From an uncultured Dehalococcoidia bacterium (GTDB taxonomy: Bacteria; Chloroflexota; Dehalococcoidia; Lucifugimonadales; UBA3495), in the NCBI GenBank assembly GCA_958295765.1, contig CATQHB010000002.1:2992091-3056090 (forward strand): DNA of 64,000 nt. Reading direction: 5' to 3'. How positions within the stretch are numbered: position 1 is the first letter of the stretch; each line of letters opens with the position of its first letter. Positions 33,128 to 40,423 of this stretch are shown here, piece after piece. The notes under the pieces are model-generated. The model did not search any database, was not told the origin of the DNA, and saw only the letters and a program-made list of their open reading frames with translations. The position numbers and the translations under genes were made by a program.

Positions 33128-33637
33128 TTATCTGCTCCCAAACAGTCTTGACCATAACGCGCGCCATAGTTGCCGGTTGGTATCGCTGGTGATTTTGACC
33201 GAGCCGGTTCTCCCTTCGTACACCATGGTGAAGTGGCGCAGGAAGTCCCGGCCGATTAAAACTTGGTGCGGTTGCTGGCCGGCGTTCAGATGAACTCCCG
33301 CCACCGGGCCGGTAAATCCAATGTCCAATTGGGGGACATAGAGTTGTGCCCAATACACATCAACCGTCAGTACGCCGCCAACGCCTCCGATAGTTTCTGC
33401 ATTGACAACCGGCAAACCCAATCTCCGGGCTAATTCTGAGTCAATACAGCTATTGCTCGCGCCGGTGTCAACCAGCGCCGGCAGACGCTCTGCGGGTAAT
33501 TCAGGCTCAGGGGCCGACCCCTCCCAGTATCCGGTATCGAAACCGACATAGACGGGCAACGTCGGGCCGAGTCCAGCAAGTAGCTCGACGCCATCGTACC
33601 CATCAGAATTCTGGAATCCGCACTCAGTCGTTGGCAT
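33128..33637 (-). CDS. Retropepsin-like aspartic protease domain protein
   Basis: 169 aa. The active-site triad LVDTGASNSCID is at about residues 57-68, followed by LARRLGLPVV, and a second conserved stretch VLIGRDFLRHFTMVYEG near residues 135-151. This is the single-domain retropepsin fold of bacterial clan AA proteins, which would work as a homodimer. There is no signal peptide. It overlaps the end of the 82-aa gene by 14 bases, so the two are translated together. The substrate is unknown. Confidence 0.85.
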   Translation of the reverse strand: MPTTECGFQNSDGYDGVELLAGLGPTLPVYVGFDTGYWEGSAPEPELPAERLPALVDTGASNSCIDSELARRLGLPVVNAETIGGVGGVLTVDVYWAQLYVPQLDIGFTGPVAGVHLNAGQQPHQVLIGRDFLRHFTMVYEGRTGSVKITSDTNRQLWRALWSRLFGSR

Positions 33638-33872
33638 TTATATAGCGAAACTGGACCGAAGCCGGCAGGGTCAAGGGTGGTGCGCCCACTTTCCTGATTA
33701 GATACGGGCCGCGTCCAAACCGCCGAACCGCCGCCCTACCCGCATCTTCAAAGGAATTGTAGGTGCCGACCATTTCCTCCTGATGGATTAACACCCATTC
33801 GCCATTGTGATTCTTTTCCAGTTCAGCGCGCATAGACTCGTAACGGGCGATTTCCCTTTCCAAAACCCCCAT
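33624..33872 (-). CDS. DUF5678-like small protein
   Basis: 82 aa starting at ATG 33872, which has an AAGGAGGGTT site; a GTG or ATG further up (33896) is less likely. After an N-terminal helix (LEREIARYESMRAELEKNH) comes NGEWVLIHQEEMVGTYNSFEDAGRAAVRRFGRGPYLIRKV, the core of DUF5678. These proteins are short, of unknown role, and very often encoded next to retropepsin-like proteins, as here. They may be partners or substrates of the protease. Confidence 0.8.
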   Translation of the reverse strand: MGVLEREIARYESMRAELEKNHNGEWVLIHQEEMVGTYNSFEDAGRAAVRRFGRGPYLIRKVGAPPLTLPASVQFRYINAND

Positions 33873-34014
33873 TGCAACCCTCCTTTTCGTCCCCATTGCT
33901 GGACGCGCTTCAATGATTTCACTTTAATCTTACCATAAATCATTGCTCCGGTTACCGACAATATATACCCACGTCAAAGGGAAAGGCCAACCTTATGCAA
34001 CCGGTGAGACAGCA

Positions 34015-35106
34015 TTACGGTCTGGCCTCATCCGTAGCCCCCCGCCCCCGCCACACCGCCCTTGCCAGCAGGCCGGCGATTATCAGGCACATTGTTCCGG
34101 CTACGCCCAGCAGGATGTAGGCGGCTACTTGGCTGAGGGACTCCAGGCCGGGCAAGGTCTCTGCCACCTGCTCCAGGGCCACCGCCAGGCAGCCACTGAG
34201 GACGGTTATGCCGTAGAGGATGCGGATGCGGCCGGCGTCCACGAACCGGGTGGCCGTCGCGCCGATTTGGGAACCGGCGGAGGCCGCCGCCAGGATAATC
34301 AGGGCCATCAGCGGGTCAACCTGGTTGCCCAGGGCGTAGAACAGGGTGCCTACCGAGCCGGTGATGATGACCTGGAACAGGTCGGTGCCAATGGCTACCG
34401 TGGTGGGGATGCCCAGCACAAAGACCAGCACCGGCATCAGGATAAAGCCGCCGCCGGCGCCCAGCAGTCCGGCGAAAAAGCCGATGCCAAAGCCCACCAG
34501 CAGGGGAATGAAAACGGAGATGCGGTCGATGCCAGACACTTTCAGCCGGACGTAGGTGGACACGGCGGGCCGCCCCGGCAGTAGCTTTAACGAGTGGGGC
34601 GGAATTCGCAGGGATTGCACCCGCCGGGCCAGCCGGGCCGTAGATACCGCCCCCTCCGGCCCGTCAGTCCCGTCCGGCCCGGCCATCCCGTCAGAACGGC
34701 GCCGGGTCTTGAAGTAATCGTAAATCAGGAAGGAACCCAGCAGCAGCAGCACCACTACATAGACGTAGCGGATGACCGGCCCGGCCAATCCGGCGGCCTC
34801 CAGGACGCTGTTCAACCGTTCCGCCAGGAAAACCGCCGGTATGGTGCCGCAAACCATCAGCAGGCCCAGCTTGAAATCCACGTTGCCCAGCCCCCGGTGC
34901 TTGAGCATATTGATGATAGAGGAACCCATAATCAGAGTCAGGCCGGTGCCGACGGCAAAGATGGGCGGCACGCCGAACACCAGCAGGCCGCCGGTAATCA
35001 GAAAGCCGCCGCCCACGCCAAAGAAGCCGCCCAGGGTGCCTACAATCAGGCCCAGCAGCACCAGCAGGACGGGATTTACCACCACGTCGGCGTTGGGGAA
35101 AAGCAT
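34015..35106 (-). CDS. TauE/SafE family sulfite/organosulfur exporter-like permease
   Basis: 363 aa inner-membrane protein with about nine hydrophobic segments and the internal repeat typical of TauE/SafE (DUF81): LGLIVGTLGGFFGVGGGFLITGGLLVFG in the first half and FGIGFFAGLLGAGGGFILMPVLVFVLGIPTTVAIGTDLF in the second. A polar loop of about 45 residues (RRRSDGMAGPDGTDGPEG) separates the halves. The family exports sulfite, sulfoacetate or related anions. It is preceded by a one-helix membrane protein gene with only eight bases between them. Confidence 0.9.
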   Translation of the reverse strand: MLFPNADVVVNPVLLVLLGLIVGTLGGFFGVGGGFLITGGLLVFGVPPIFAVGTGLTLIMGSSIINMLKHRGLGNVDFKLGLLMVCGTIPAVFLAERLNSVLEAAGLAGPVIRYVYVVVLLLLGSFLIYDYFKTRRRSDGMAGPDGTDGPEGAVSTARLARRVQSLRIPPHSLKLLPGRPAVSTYVRLKVSGIDRISVFIPLLVGFGIGFFAGLLGAGGGFILMPVLVFVLGIPTTVAIGTDLFQVIITGSVGTLFYALGNQVDPLMALIILAAASAGSQIGATATRFVDAGRIRILYGITVLSGCLAVALEQVAETLPGLESLSQVAAYILLGVAGTMCLIIAGLLARAVWRGRGATDEARP

Positions 35107-35114
35107 ATAGCGGC

Positions 35115-35333
35115 CTAATGACCTCCGGCGCCCTGGCCCGGCCTATTGCCGGGGGCATCCCCGTTCCTGCGCCGGCCGCCGGAAAAGGCCAGCCGCAAGC
35201 CGCGCAGGAGTAGCTCCCAGAAGGCATACAGGCCCAGCCCGGCAACGGCGATAACCGCCATCACCAGCAAGGCCCAAAGCAGGGGAGATTCGGCGCTGAA
35301 GGTTTTGAGGAAGTGAACCAGTGATTCGTACAT
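35115..35333 (-). CDS. Small single-helix membrane protein upstream of TauE/SafE gene
   Basis: 72 aa from the ATG at 35333 (alternative start three codons earlier). One membrane helix (LLWALLVMAVIAVAGLGLYAFWELLL) is followed by a basic, glycine-rich tail (GGRRRNGDAPGNRPGQG). Such small proteins accompany TauE-type transporters in several Chloroflexi. It could be an accessory subunit. A TATAAT box lies only eight bases before the ATG, suggesting a leaderless transcript. Confidence 0.65.
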   Translation of the reverse strand: MYESLVHFLKTFSAESPLLWALLVMAVIAVAGLGLYAFWELLLRGLRLAFSGGRRRNGDAPGNRPGQGAGGH

Positions 35334-35340
35334 CGAGGGC

Positions 35341-35346
35341 ATTATA
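35341..35346 (-). promoter_or_regulatory. TATAAT -10 box of the small membrane protein/TauE operon
   Basis: A perfect TATAAT on the minus strand, eight bases before ATG 35333. The transcription start would almost coincide with the ATG. No clear -35 box is seen. Confidence 0.4.
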
Positions 35347-35428
35347 CCCTATCGGGGGCCTTTTCACCTAAAGACGCGGCGGACAGGGAGTTTTGCCGGG
35401 GCCGGTGCAAAGTCAATCCATTTAACAA

Positions 35429-35652
35429 GATCCGCTCATCCTGAGCCTGTCGAAGGACGAACCGCCGGATAGGAGAGGGTGGTTCGACAAGCTCACCATG
35501 AGCGGATCCTGTTCTGGTGAGCGGATTTTGTTCCTGTCATGATCCGCTCATCCTGAGCCTGTCGAAGGACGAACCGCCGGATAGGGTAGGGTGGTTCGAC
35601 AAGCTCACCATGAGCGGATCCTGTTCTGGTGAGCGGATTTTGTTCTTGGTAT
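35429..35652. repeat. Tandem duplication of a 112-bp paired dispersed repeat
   Basis: Two near-identical copies (35429-35535 and 35541-35647), each made of CCGCTCATCCTGAGCCTGTC, a GGACGAACCGCCGGATAGG centre, the inverted GGTTCGACAAGCTCACCATG half and the tail GTGAGCGGATTTTGTTC. They fill the 351-bp gap between the TauE operon and the FAH gene; no ORF is supported there. Confidence 0.85.
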
Positions 35653-35693
35653 TGACTTGGCGCCGGCCCCGGGGTGAGAAAAGTCCTGATGCG

Positions 35694-36611
35694 CTACACC
35701 GGGCGGTTGGCCGGGGCGCCGGCGATTACCATGGCGCCGAACTGGGCGTCAATGCCCCGGGGCCACTCCCGGCCCTGCGGGTCGCTGATGTGAATGACCA
35801 GGGACGGCCCCAGTTCCTTAATCTCCATTCGGATCGTGTCCCCGTCCTGCACCGGGCCAATCTGCTGGTGGTTGACCCCGGTGGCAATCACGTCCCCCGG
35901 CTCCAGGGTGGTAACCTTGGAGAACTCGGAAATCAACTCCCGGATGGGGTGGGCCATGTCGCTGGTGGGGAAGTCGTGGCGCGGGTCATCATTATTCCAC
36001 AGCCGCACCTGCAACTCCTGCGGGTCGGCAATCTCATCGGCGGTTACCAGGGCCGGGCCCATCGGCGCAAAGGTGTCCCAGCACTTGCCCAGGAAGAAGC
36101 TGTTGCCGAGGGCGCCCTGCAAGCCCCGGGCCGACATATCCAGGAAGTTGGTGTAGCCAAATACATAGTCCAGGGCGTCCTCCTGGCTGACGTTGGTGGC
36201 CGTTTTGCCGATGACAAAGGCCAGTTCCGGCTCGTGGTGGAAGATGGACGCCGGGGCCGGGGGCAGCACGCAGGTATCGCCGTTGCCGACAATGGCGGTG
36301 GGCGACTTGAGAAAAGCGTCCAGAATAGCCGGCTGGCGCTGGCCGAACTCCAGGTAGTTGACGGCGGCGCAAATCAGCTTGGTCGGCTTGGGCACCGGGG
36401 CGCGCAGCCGGACGCTGTCCAGGGCCACCCCGTCCTGCCCGGCAACGGCGGCCTCAATTTTGGGCCGCATAGCGTCCCAATTGGTGATGACCTCATCCAT
36501 CAAATCCATTGGACGGCGAAAGCTCAGCCCGGCCACCGCCGCCATAGCGTCCACCACCCGGTCGCCCTGGACTACGCCCAGTTGATAATCGTTGTAAAGG
36601 ACCAGTTTCAT
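35694..36611 (-). CDS. Fumarylacetoacetate hydrolase family protein
   Basis: 305 aa. The FAH catalytic fold is recognisable: LICAAVNYLEFG, SIFHHEPELAFVIGKTATNV (two acidic metal ligands near residues 125-127), YVFGYTNFLDMSARGLQ, SFFLGKCWDTFAPMGPALV, and the closing TTLEPGDVIATGVNHQQIGPVQDGDTIRMEIKELG. Enzymes of this family hydrolyse, decarboxylate or hydrate beta-diketo acids in aromatic and amino-acid catabolism. AAAGGAG lies before the ATG at 36611. The substrate is not predictable. Confidence 0.9.
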   Translation of the reverse strand: MKLVLYNDYQLGVVQGDRVVDAMAAVAGLSFRRPMDLMDEVITNWDAMRPKIEAAVAGQDGVALDSVRLRAPVPKPTKLICAAVNYLEFGQRQPAILDAFLKSPTAIVGNGDTCVLPPAPASIFHHEPELAFVIGKTATNVSQEDALDYVFGYTNFLDMSARGLQGALGNSFFLGKCWDTFAPMGPALVTADEIADPQELQVRLWNNDDPRHDFPTSDMAHPIRELISEFSKVTTLEPGDVIATGVNHQQIGPVQDGDTIRMEIKELGPSLVIHISDPQGREWPRGIDAQFGAMVIAGAPANRPV

Positions 36612-36670
36612 AATGGTTGCGTCTCCTTTTCGGATTGGGGGTTATAAATCTCCGGTAAGGGTGTGCCAAA

Positions 36671-36891
36671 TTACAGCAACTGCATAAACTCCGCTACACT
36701 GAAGCCGGATTGCTTGATGATAGCGCGCAAGGTTCCCTTGTCCAGTTCCCGATGGTTAGGGACAATAACCCGTGCGTAGGGACTGTCGCGGCGTAAAGAT
36801 ATATGGCTGCCCCTCTGCCGCACCGAGCGAACCCGACTTTGCCCAGCGCTCTTACGCAATCTCGCCCGGAAACCCGGGGCAGGCTGGTCAT
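36671..36891 (-). pseudogene. hicA: HicA toxin gene disrupted by a one-base frameshift
   Basis: Reading from ATG 36891 gives MTSLPRVSGRDCVRALGKVG and then leaves the HicA pattern. From about 36824 onward the next frame gives VRQRGSHISLRRDSPYARVI and ...VPNHRELDKGTLRAIIKQSGFSVAEFMQLL, the canonical HicA C-terminus with its catalytic histidine (GSH). The span of 221 bases is one short of 74 codons, so a single-base deletion explains it. HicA cleaves mRNA. Either this toxin is dead in the sequenced strain or the base was lost in assembly. It lies four bases after the hicB stop. Confidence 0.85.
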
Positions 36892-36895
36892 ACCC

Positions 36896-37102
36896 TCATA
36901 CGGTCAACACCGCGGCCTCGAAACGATCTTCCGGCACCGGCATACCGTCGTCCTGAAGCGAGCTGATGTATAACTCAATGGCCTCTTTGATGTTGGCGAT
37001 GGCTTCTTTCCGAGTGCTGCCCTGGCTGATACAGCCGGGCAAGCTGGGACATTCCACCACCCAATAGCCGTCCTCGCCGGGGTAAATTAACACTTGCCGC
37101 AT
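36896..37102 (-). CDS. hicB: HicB-family antitoxin
   Basis: 68 aa from ATG 37102 (GGAAGTGA upstream); a longer start at 37120 is possible. The short HicB form: QVLIYPGEDGYWVVECPSLPGCISQG followed by TRKEAIANIKEAIELYISSLQDDGMPVPED. It normally binds and blocks HicA and represses its own operon. The gene is intact while its hicA partner is frameshifted. Here the antitoxin is first in the operon. Confidence 0.9.
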   Translation of the reverse strand: MRQVLIYPGEDGYWVVECPSLPGCISQGSTRKEAIANIKEAIELYISSLQDDGMPVPEDRFEAAVLTV

Positions 37103-37305
37103 AATTTCACTTCCGGCCAAAGTTTACCAAGAAAACCGCCGGGGCGGTCAGCCCAATTCCACACGTTTGGCTTACATAGATTAACAGGATAGCGGATTTT
37201 GGCGCTAGTGTATATGGCGGGGCCGGTGTTTGCCCCCCGGCCAGGCCGGGGTAGTTAAGCCGAACTTAATATGATAAATTAGGCGAACTGAGAGTTGACC
37301 GAATA

Positions 37306-37848
37306 ATGACCGAACTACCAACACTGGACTTGAACGAACTGGCTACGGGGAACATCCCGGCCCTGACCCCGGCCATGGGCGCAGCCTTGGCTGAGGCGGC
37401 CAGCGTGTGTTTAGAATGGCAGGGGCATACCCCGGGAGTTCGGCTGACCGTCCGGGGCGCCAGCGATAGCGGCTATGGGCTTACCTGGCAACCCACCGCC
37501 GCGCAAGCGCAGCGAAGTTGGAATGACCGAAGCCGGGCGGTTGAAATGGGCGCCGAGGGCATCGCGGTTTCAATCGCGCGCTCGGCTATTGGGTATGACG
37601 TAATCAGACGTTCCTGGCAAGGCACCGGTTTTGATTACTGGATTGGCGAGCGGGTCGCTGCGGGCTTTGTTCCCAAAGCCGGCCTGGAAGTATCGGGTAT
37701 TTACAACGGCAGCGAGAGCGATATAAGGGCCAGGGTGCGGGAAAAGCTGCAACAGGCGAACCAATCCGGCGCTCAGACTTGGGAAACCTATGTTACAGTG
37801 GTAGAGTTCGGGCGGCCCCTGGCGGAGGTTCAGAAAAATGATCTATGA
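37306..37848 (+). CDS. Hypothetical protein, 180 aa, paired with a TPR-like gene
   Basis: Unrecognised soluble protein. Segments: MGAALAEAASVCLEWQGHTPGVRLTVRG (25-50), AVEMGAEGIAVSIARSAIGYDVIRRSWQGTGFDYWIG (about 78-112), LEVSGIYNGSESDIRARVREKLQQ and TYVTVVEFGRPLAEV. The end resembles proteins annotated only as conserved hypothetical in cyanobacteria and others that also sit before a TPR-like gene. It overlaps the next gene by 11 bases. The cue for function is only the pairing. Confidence 0.7.
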   Translation: MTELPTLDLNELATGNIPALTPAMGAALAEAASVCLEWQGHTPGVRLTVRGASDSGYGLTWQPTAAQAQRSWNDRSRAVEMGAEGIAVSIARSAIGYDVIRRSWQGTGFDYWIGERVAAGFVPKAGLEVSGIYNGSESDIRARVREKLQQANQSGAQTWETYVTVVEFGRPLAEVQKNDL

Positions 37849-38182
37849 ATACAGCGCTCACGACTGGGCTATGGAAGCGGCCTTTTTTGCCGACCTGGAA
37901 CGGAAACGGGGCAATGAGGAAGAGGCGGTTCCGCTGTTTGAAAAGGCGTTGAAATTGGAACTCCAAGCTATCGCGGAAACTGAACAGACCGAAGGGCTAT
38001 GGTGGTCAGTTATCCACCGCAGTGCCAGCTGGCTGGCCCTGGACTGCGCCCAACCCCGCCTGGCGGAAAAGCTGGCCTGCAAAGCCCTGGCCGGCGACCC
38101 GGACCCGGGCATCGCCTACCAACTGCGGGAAGTGCTGGCGGCGGCGCATGAGCGGATGGGAGTTAAGGATAAGGCAACCTGA
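37838..38182 (+). CDS. TPR-like helical protein, 114 aa
   Basis: Helical repeat protein with a tetratricopeptide-like pattern: WAMEAAFFADLERKRGNEEEAVPLFEKALKLELQAI, then SASWLALDCAQPRLAEKLACKALAGDP and AYQLREVLAAAHERM. It begins inside the 3' end of the 180-aa gene (overlap of 11 bases) and so is translated with it. Probably a protein-binding partner. The 280 bp downstream hold only a weak open frame and an ACAGGATATACAGGAT-type repeat. Confidence 0.7.
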   Translation: MIYEYSAHDWAMEAAFFADLERKRGNEEEAVPLFEKALKLELQAIAETEQTEGLWWSVIHRSASWLALDCAQPRLAEKLACKALAGDPDPGIAYQLREVLAAAHERMGVKDKAT

Positions 38183-38463
38183 CCTACAGGGCGGCCCAAG
38201 AAATGGCCCTTCTTGCGCGCGCTGCCCTACCCGGAAGGCGGCGTGTTGGAACGTATCGGAAGGAATGTTGACAGGCAAGACTTGGCCCAGCAGGAGATAG
38301 ACGCTATTATTGAAGCTGAACTTACATTGATGAACAGGATATACAGGATAGCCGGTTTTGGGGGCGGTGTGTATAGTGGCGGAGATAGATTACCCGGCGT
38401 TAAAGTGATTAAATAGGGATTACGCAGGTGTTAGCGGAAAGCACAAGTTAGTGGAGCTATCCG
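38183..38463. other. Intergenic region with ACAGGATATACAGGAT-type repeat
   Basis: Near 38330-38352 the sequence GATGAACAGGATATACAGGA matches a repeat also seen at 37177-37190 and, as an inverted pair, at 40355-40417. An open frame at 38213-38416 crosses the repeat and lacks a ribosome site; it is not called a gene. Confidence 0.5.
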
Positions 38464-39258
38464 ATGGTTAGCAGAGCTAAATCCCGCCACTGGACACGGG
38501 ACGAGACCCTCATAGTTTTTAACCTGTATTGCCGGATTTCTCTCAACGCTTCTAACAAGTCTCACCCGGATGTCCAGCACATAGCCCAATTGATTGGCCG
38601 GACTCCGGACTCCGTGAAAATGAAAATATGGAACTTCGGCAGTTTTGACCCGGAACTGAAGAGTCGTGGAATACGGGGACTCCGAAACGCTTCCCGACTT
38701 GACCAAGAAGTGTGGGACGAGTTTCACCAGGACTGGCAAGCCCGTATTGATGAAAGTGAACGGCTTATCGCTGATCGGGAACGCGTTTTAGCCATCCCGC
38801 TCCGGTATGCAGAAGATGCCCCAGAAGATGAATATACCGCTCTCAGAGAAGGCCGGGAGCGAATGGCTACCGTAGCCGTGTGGGAGAACCAGAGCTTTTT
38901 CCGAAAGACGATACTAGCCGCATACGAAAACCGGTGCTGTGTTACCGGCATTGATGTCGAAACGCTGCTTAATGCCAGCCATATCAAGCCGTGGGCCGAA
39001 TCGAACCAAACCGAGAAGCTGAACCCGCAAAACGGCTTGTGCTTAAACGTCCTGCACGACCGTGCCTTTGACCGAGGGCTGATTACCCTCGCTGACGACT
39101 ACGCTGTTATTGTCAGCAACCAAGTCAGGCGTACTGGTAGTGACGCGGTACGCAAAATGTTGCTGGATTACGCCGACCAGAAAATCCAACTACCCACCAG
39201 GTTTAAGCCTCGGGATGATTTTCTGGCATGGCACCGGGAGAATGTTTTTGTGGGATAG
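38464..39258 (+). CDS. HNH endonuclease (putative restriction enzyme)
   Basis: 264 aa. The N-terminal part (WTRDETLIVFNLYCRI, HIAQLIGRTPDSVKMKIWNFGSFDP, LDQEVWDEFHQDW) is the DNA-binding helical region typical of COG3440-like restriction nucleases. The C-terminal HNH centre is CCVTGIDVETLLNASHIKPWAES then NGLCLNVLHDRAFDRGLITL, with the HNH histidines. Such enzymes cut foreign, often modified, DNA. There is no methylase beside it, which supports a modification-dependent or solitary nuclease. It is convergent with the DUF3644 gene at a distance of 10 bp. Confidence 0.88.
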   Translation: MVSRAKSRHWTRDETLIVFNLYCRISLNASNKSHPDVQHIAQLIGRTPDSVKMKIWNFGSFDPELKSRGIRGLRNASRLDQEVWDEFHQDWQARIDESERLIADRERVLAIPLRYAEDAPEDEYTALREGRERMATVAVWENQSFFRKTILAAYENRCCVTGIDVETLLNASHIKPWAESNQTEKLNPQNGLCLNVLHDRAFDRGLITLADDYAVIVSNQVRRTGSDAVRKMLLDYADQKIQLPTRFKPRDDFLAWHRENVFVG

Positions 39259-39268
39259 CAGCCGCTAG

Positions 39269-40288
39269 TCAGCGACCTTTATCCGTTCCAGAACCTTCCT
39301 TTGCCCTTGCCCTAGTTTTATTAAAGAACTGGTCATCTCTGCGATATTGCTCGACAATCCAGTCCACAAATCCTTGACTGTATTGGCCTGGAGAACCTTT
39401 AACTTTTCCCTGATAAAAATAATCAATCCGCTTATCTTGAACATCATATATTTTATTGATGCACCGAATATCGTGCTGGTTTATTTGTACACCGGGAAGT
39501 AAGGTATTGACTTGTTCAATCGCGTCCTTCTGCCGGAAAGGATGCGAAATGCTGGGGTCTCTCGGAATTTCCACGATTTGGGTTGCAGGTCCATCGGTTT
39601 GACCCGAAGACAGTCGAATATCTGCTTGGTCAGAACTTTTTGTAACCAAGAGGTGATAGTTGATTGCTACAGAGAATTCGGCAGGGCGTTGAAGTTCATC
39701 GAACTCTTGTTTGAGGCCAGCACAGTATCCAGTAAGAAAATCGAACGCTTCTGGTCCCAAGTTACTCTGCAAACGGCTATTGGTTAAGTCGTGTAATTCT
39801 GGACTCAGGTCATATACAATGCTCATCATCCCAACTTCTGCTTTGTCTGAAAGCGAACGACCAAACCATTCATGCAGCTTCTTGTGGTAGTTGACCACAT
39901 TTGCTTGAAAGAGGCCGACGATGTCGTGGGGAATATATCCTATTACCAGATGAACAGCTTCGTCGCGCAGCTCCTCAACTAGTTCTACGTTTCGCCGCAT
40001 AGCGTCTCTCTCATCCGGTATAACCCGTTTCAGGCAATCCCGCAGAGCCAATGACCTTCGAGTCCTACCTTGCTGCTCCTTATAATAAATAGCTTCATCA
40101 GTGTCGGCGTCCTCTAAAATCTTTGCTTTAAGCAATAACTCCCAAGCATTGCAAATTAGGTAGCAGAACGTCTCCAAGCGATACCGAATAGTAATTCGGT
40201 TGATAGTCTCCAATGCCAGAGCATACGCATCGAGGCTCTTATCTATCAATTTCCCCTTGAGATCAAAGCTCTCTTTACCAGCTACCAT
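39269..40288 (-). CDS. DUF3644 domain protein
   Basis: 339 aa. The first 140 residues are the helical DUF3644 region: LIDKSLDAYALALETINRITIRYRLETFCYLICNAWELLLKAK, SLALRDCLKRV and LRDEAVHLVIGYIP. This helical bundle with an R-D-x-A-V-H motif is like HEPN folds. The C-terminal half (DDQFFNKTRA) is unclassified. The family is often found among defence genes. It faces the HNH gene tail to tail and shares its lower GC, consistent with a small acquired island. Confidence 0.8.
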   Translation of the reverse strand: MVAGKESFDLKGKLIDKSLDAYALALETINRITIRYRLETFCYLICNAWELLLKAKILEDADTDEAIYYKEQQGRTRRSLALRDCLKRVIPDERDAMRRNVELVEELRDEAVHLVIGYIPHDIVGLFQANVVNYHKKLHEWFGRSLSDKAEVGMMSIVYDLSPELHDLTNSRLQSNLGPEAFDFLTGYCAGLKQEFDELQRPAEFSVAINYHLLVTKSSDQADIRLSSGQTDGPATQIVEIPRDPSISHPFRQKDAIEQVNTLLPGVQINQHDIRCINKIYDVQDKRIDYFYQGKVKGSPGQYSQGFVDWIVEQYRRDDQFFNKTRARAKEGSGTDKGR

Positions 40289-40423
40289 CGGTATATCTCC
40301 CTGAAATGTTACCGCTCAACCTTACTTCCAAGTATAGCATCCATTTCGTAATTTACATGGATGAACAGAATACACAGGATAAAGAGCAAACAATCCTGTC
40401 CATCCTGTTAATCCATGTCTGAA

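Noticed and set aside
38213-38416. Open frame of 67 codons
   Set aside because: It has no ribosome site, runs across a known repeat (ACAGGATATACAGGAT) and shows no conserved motif.
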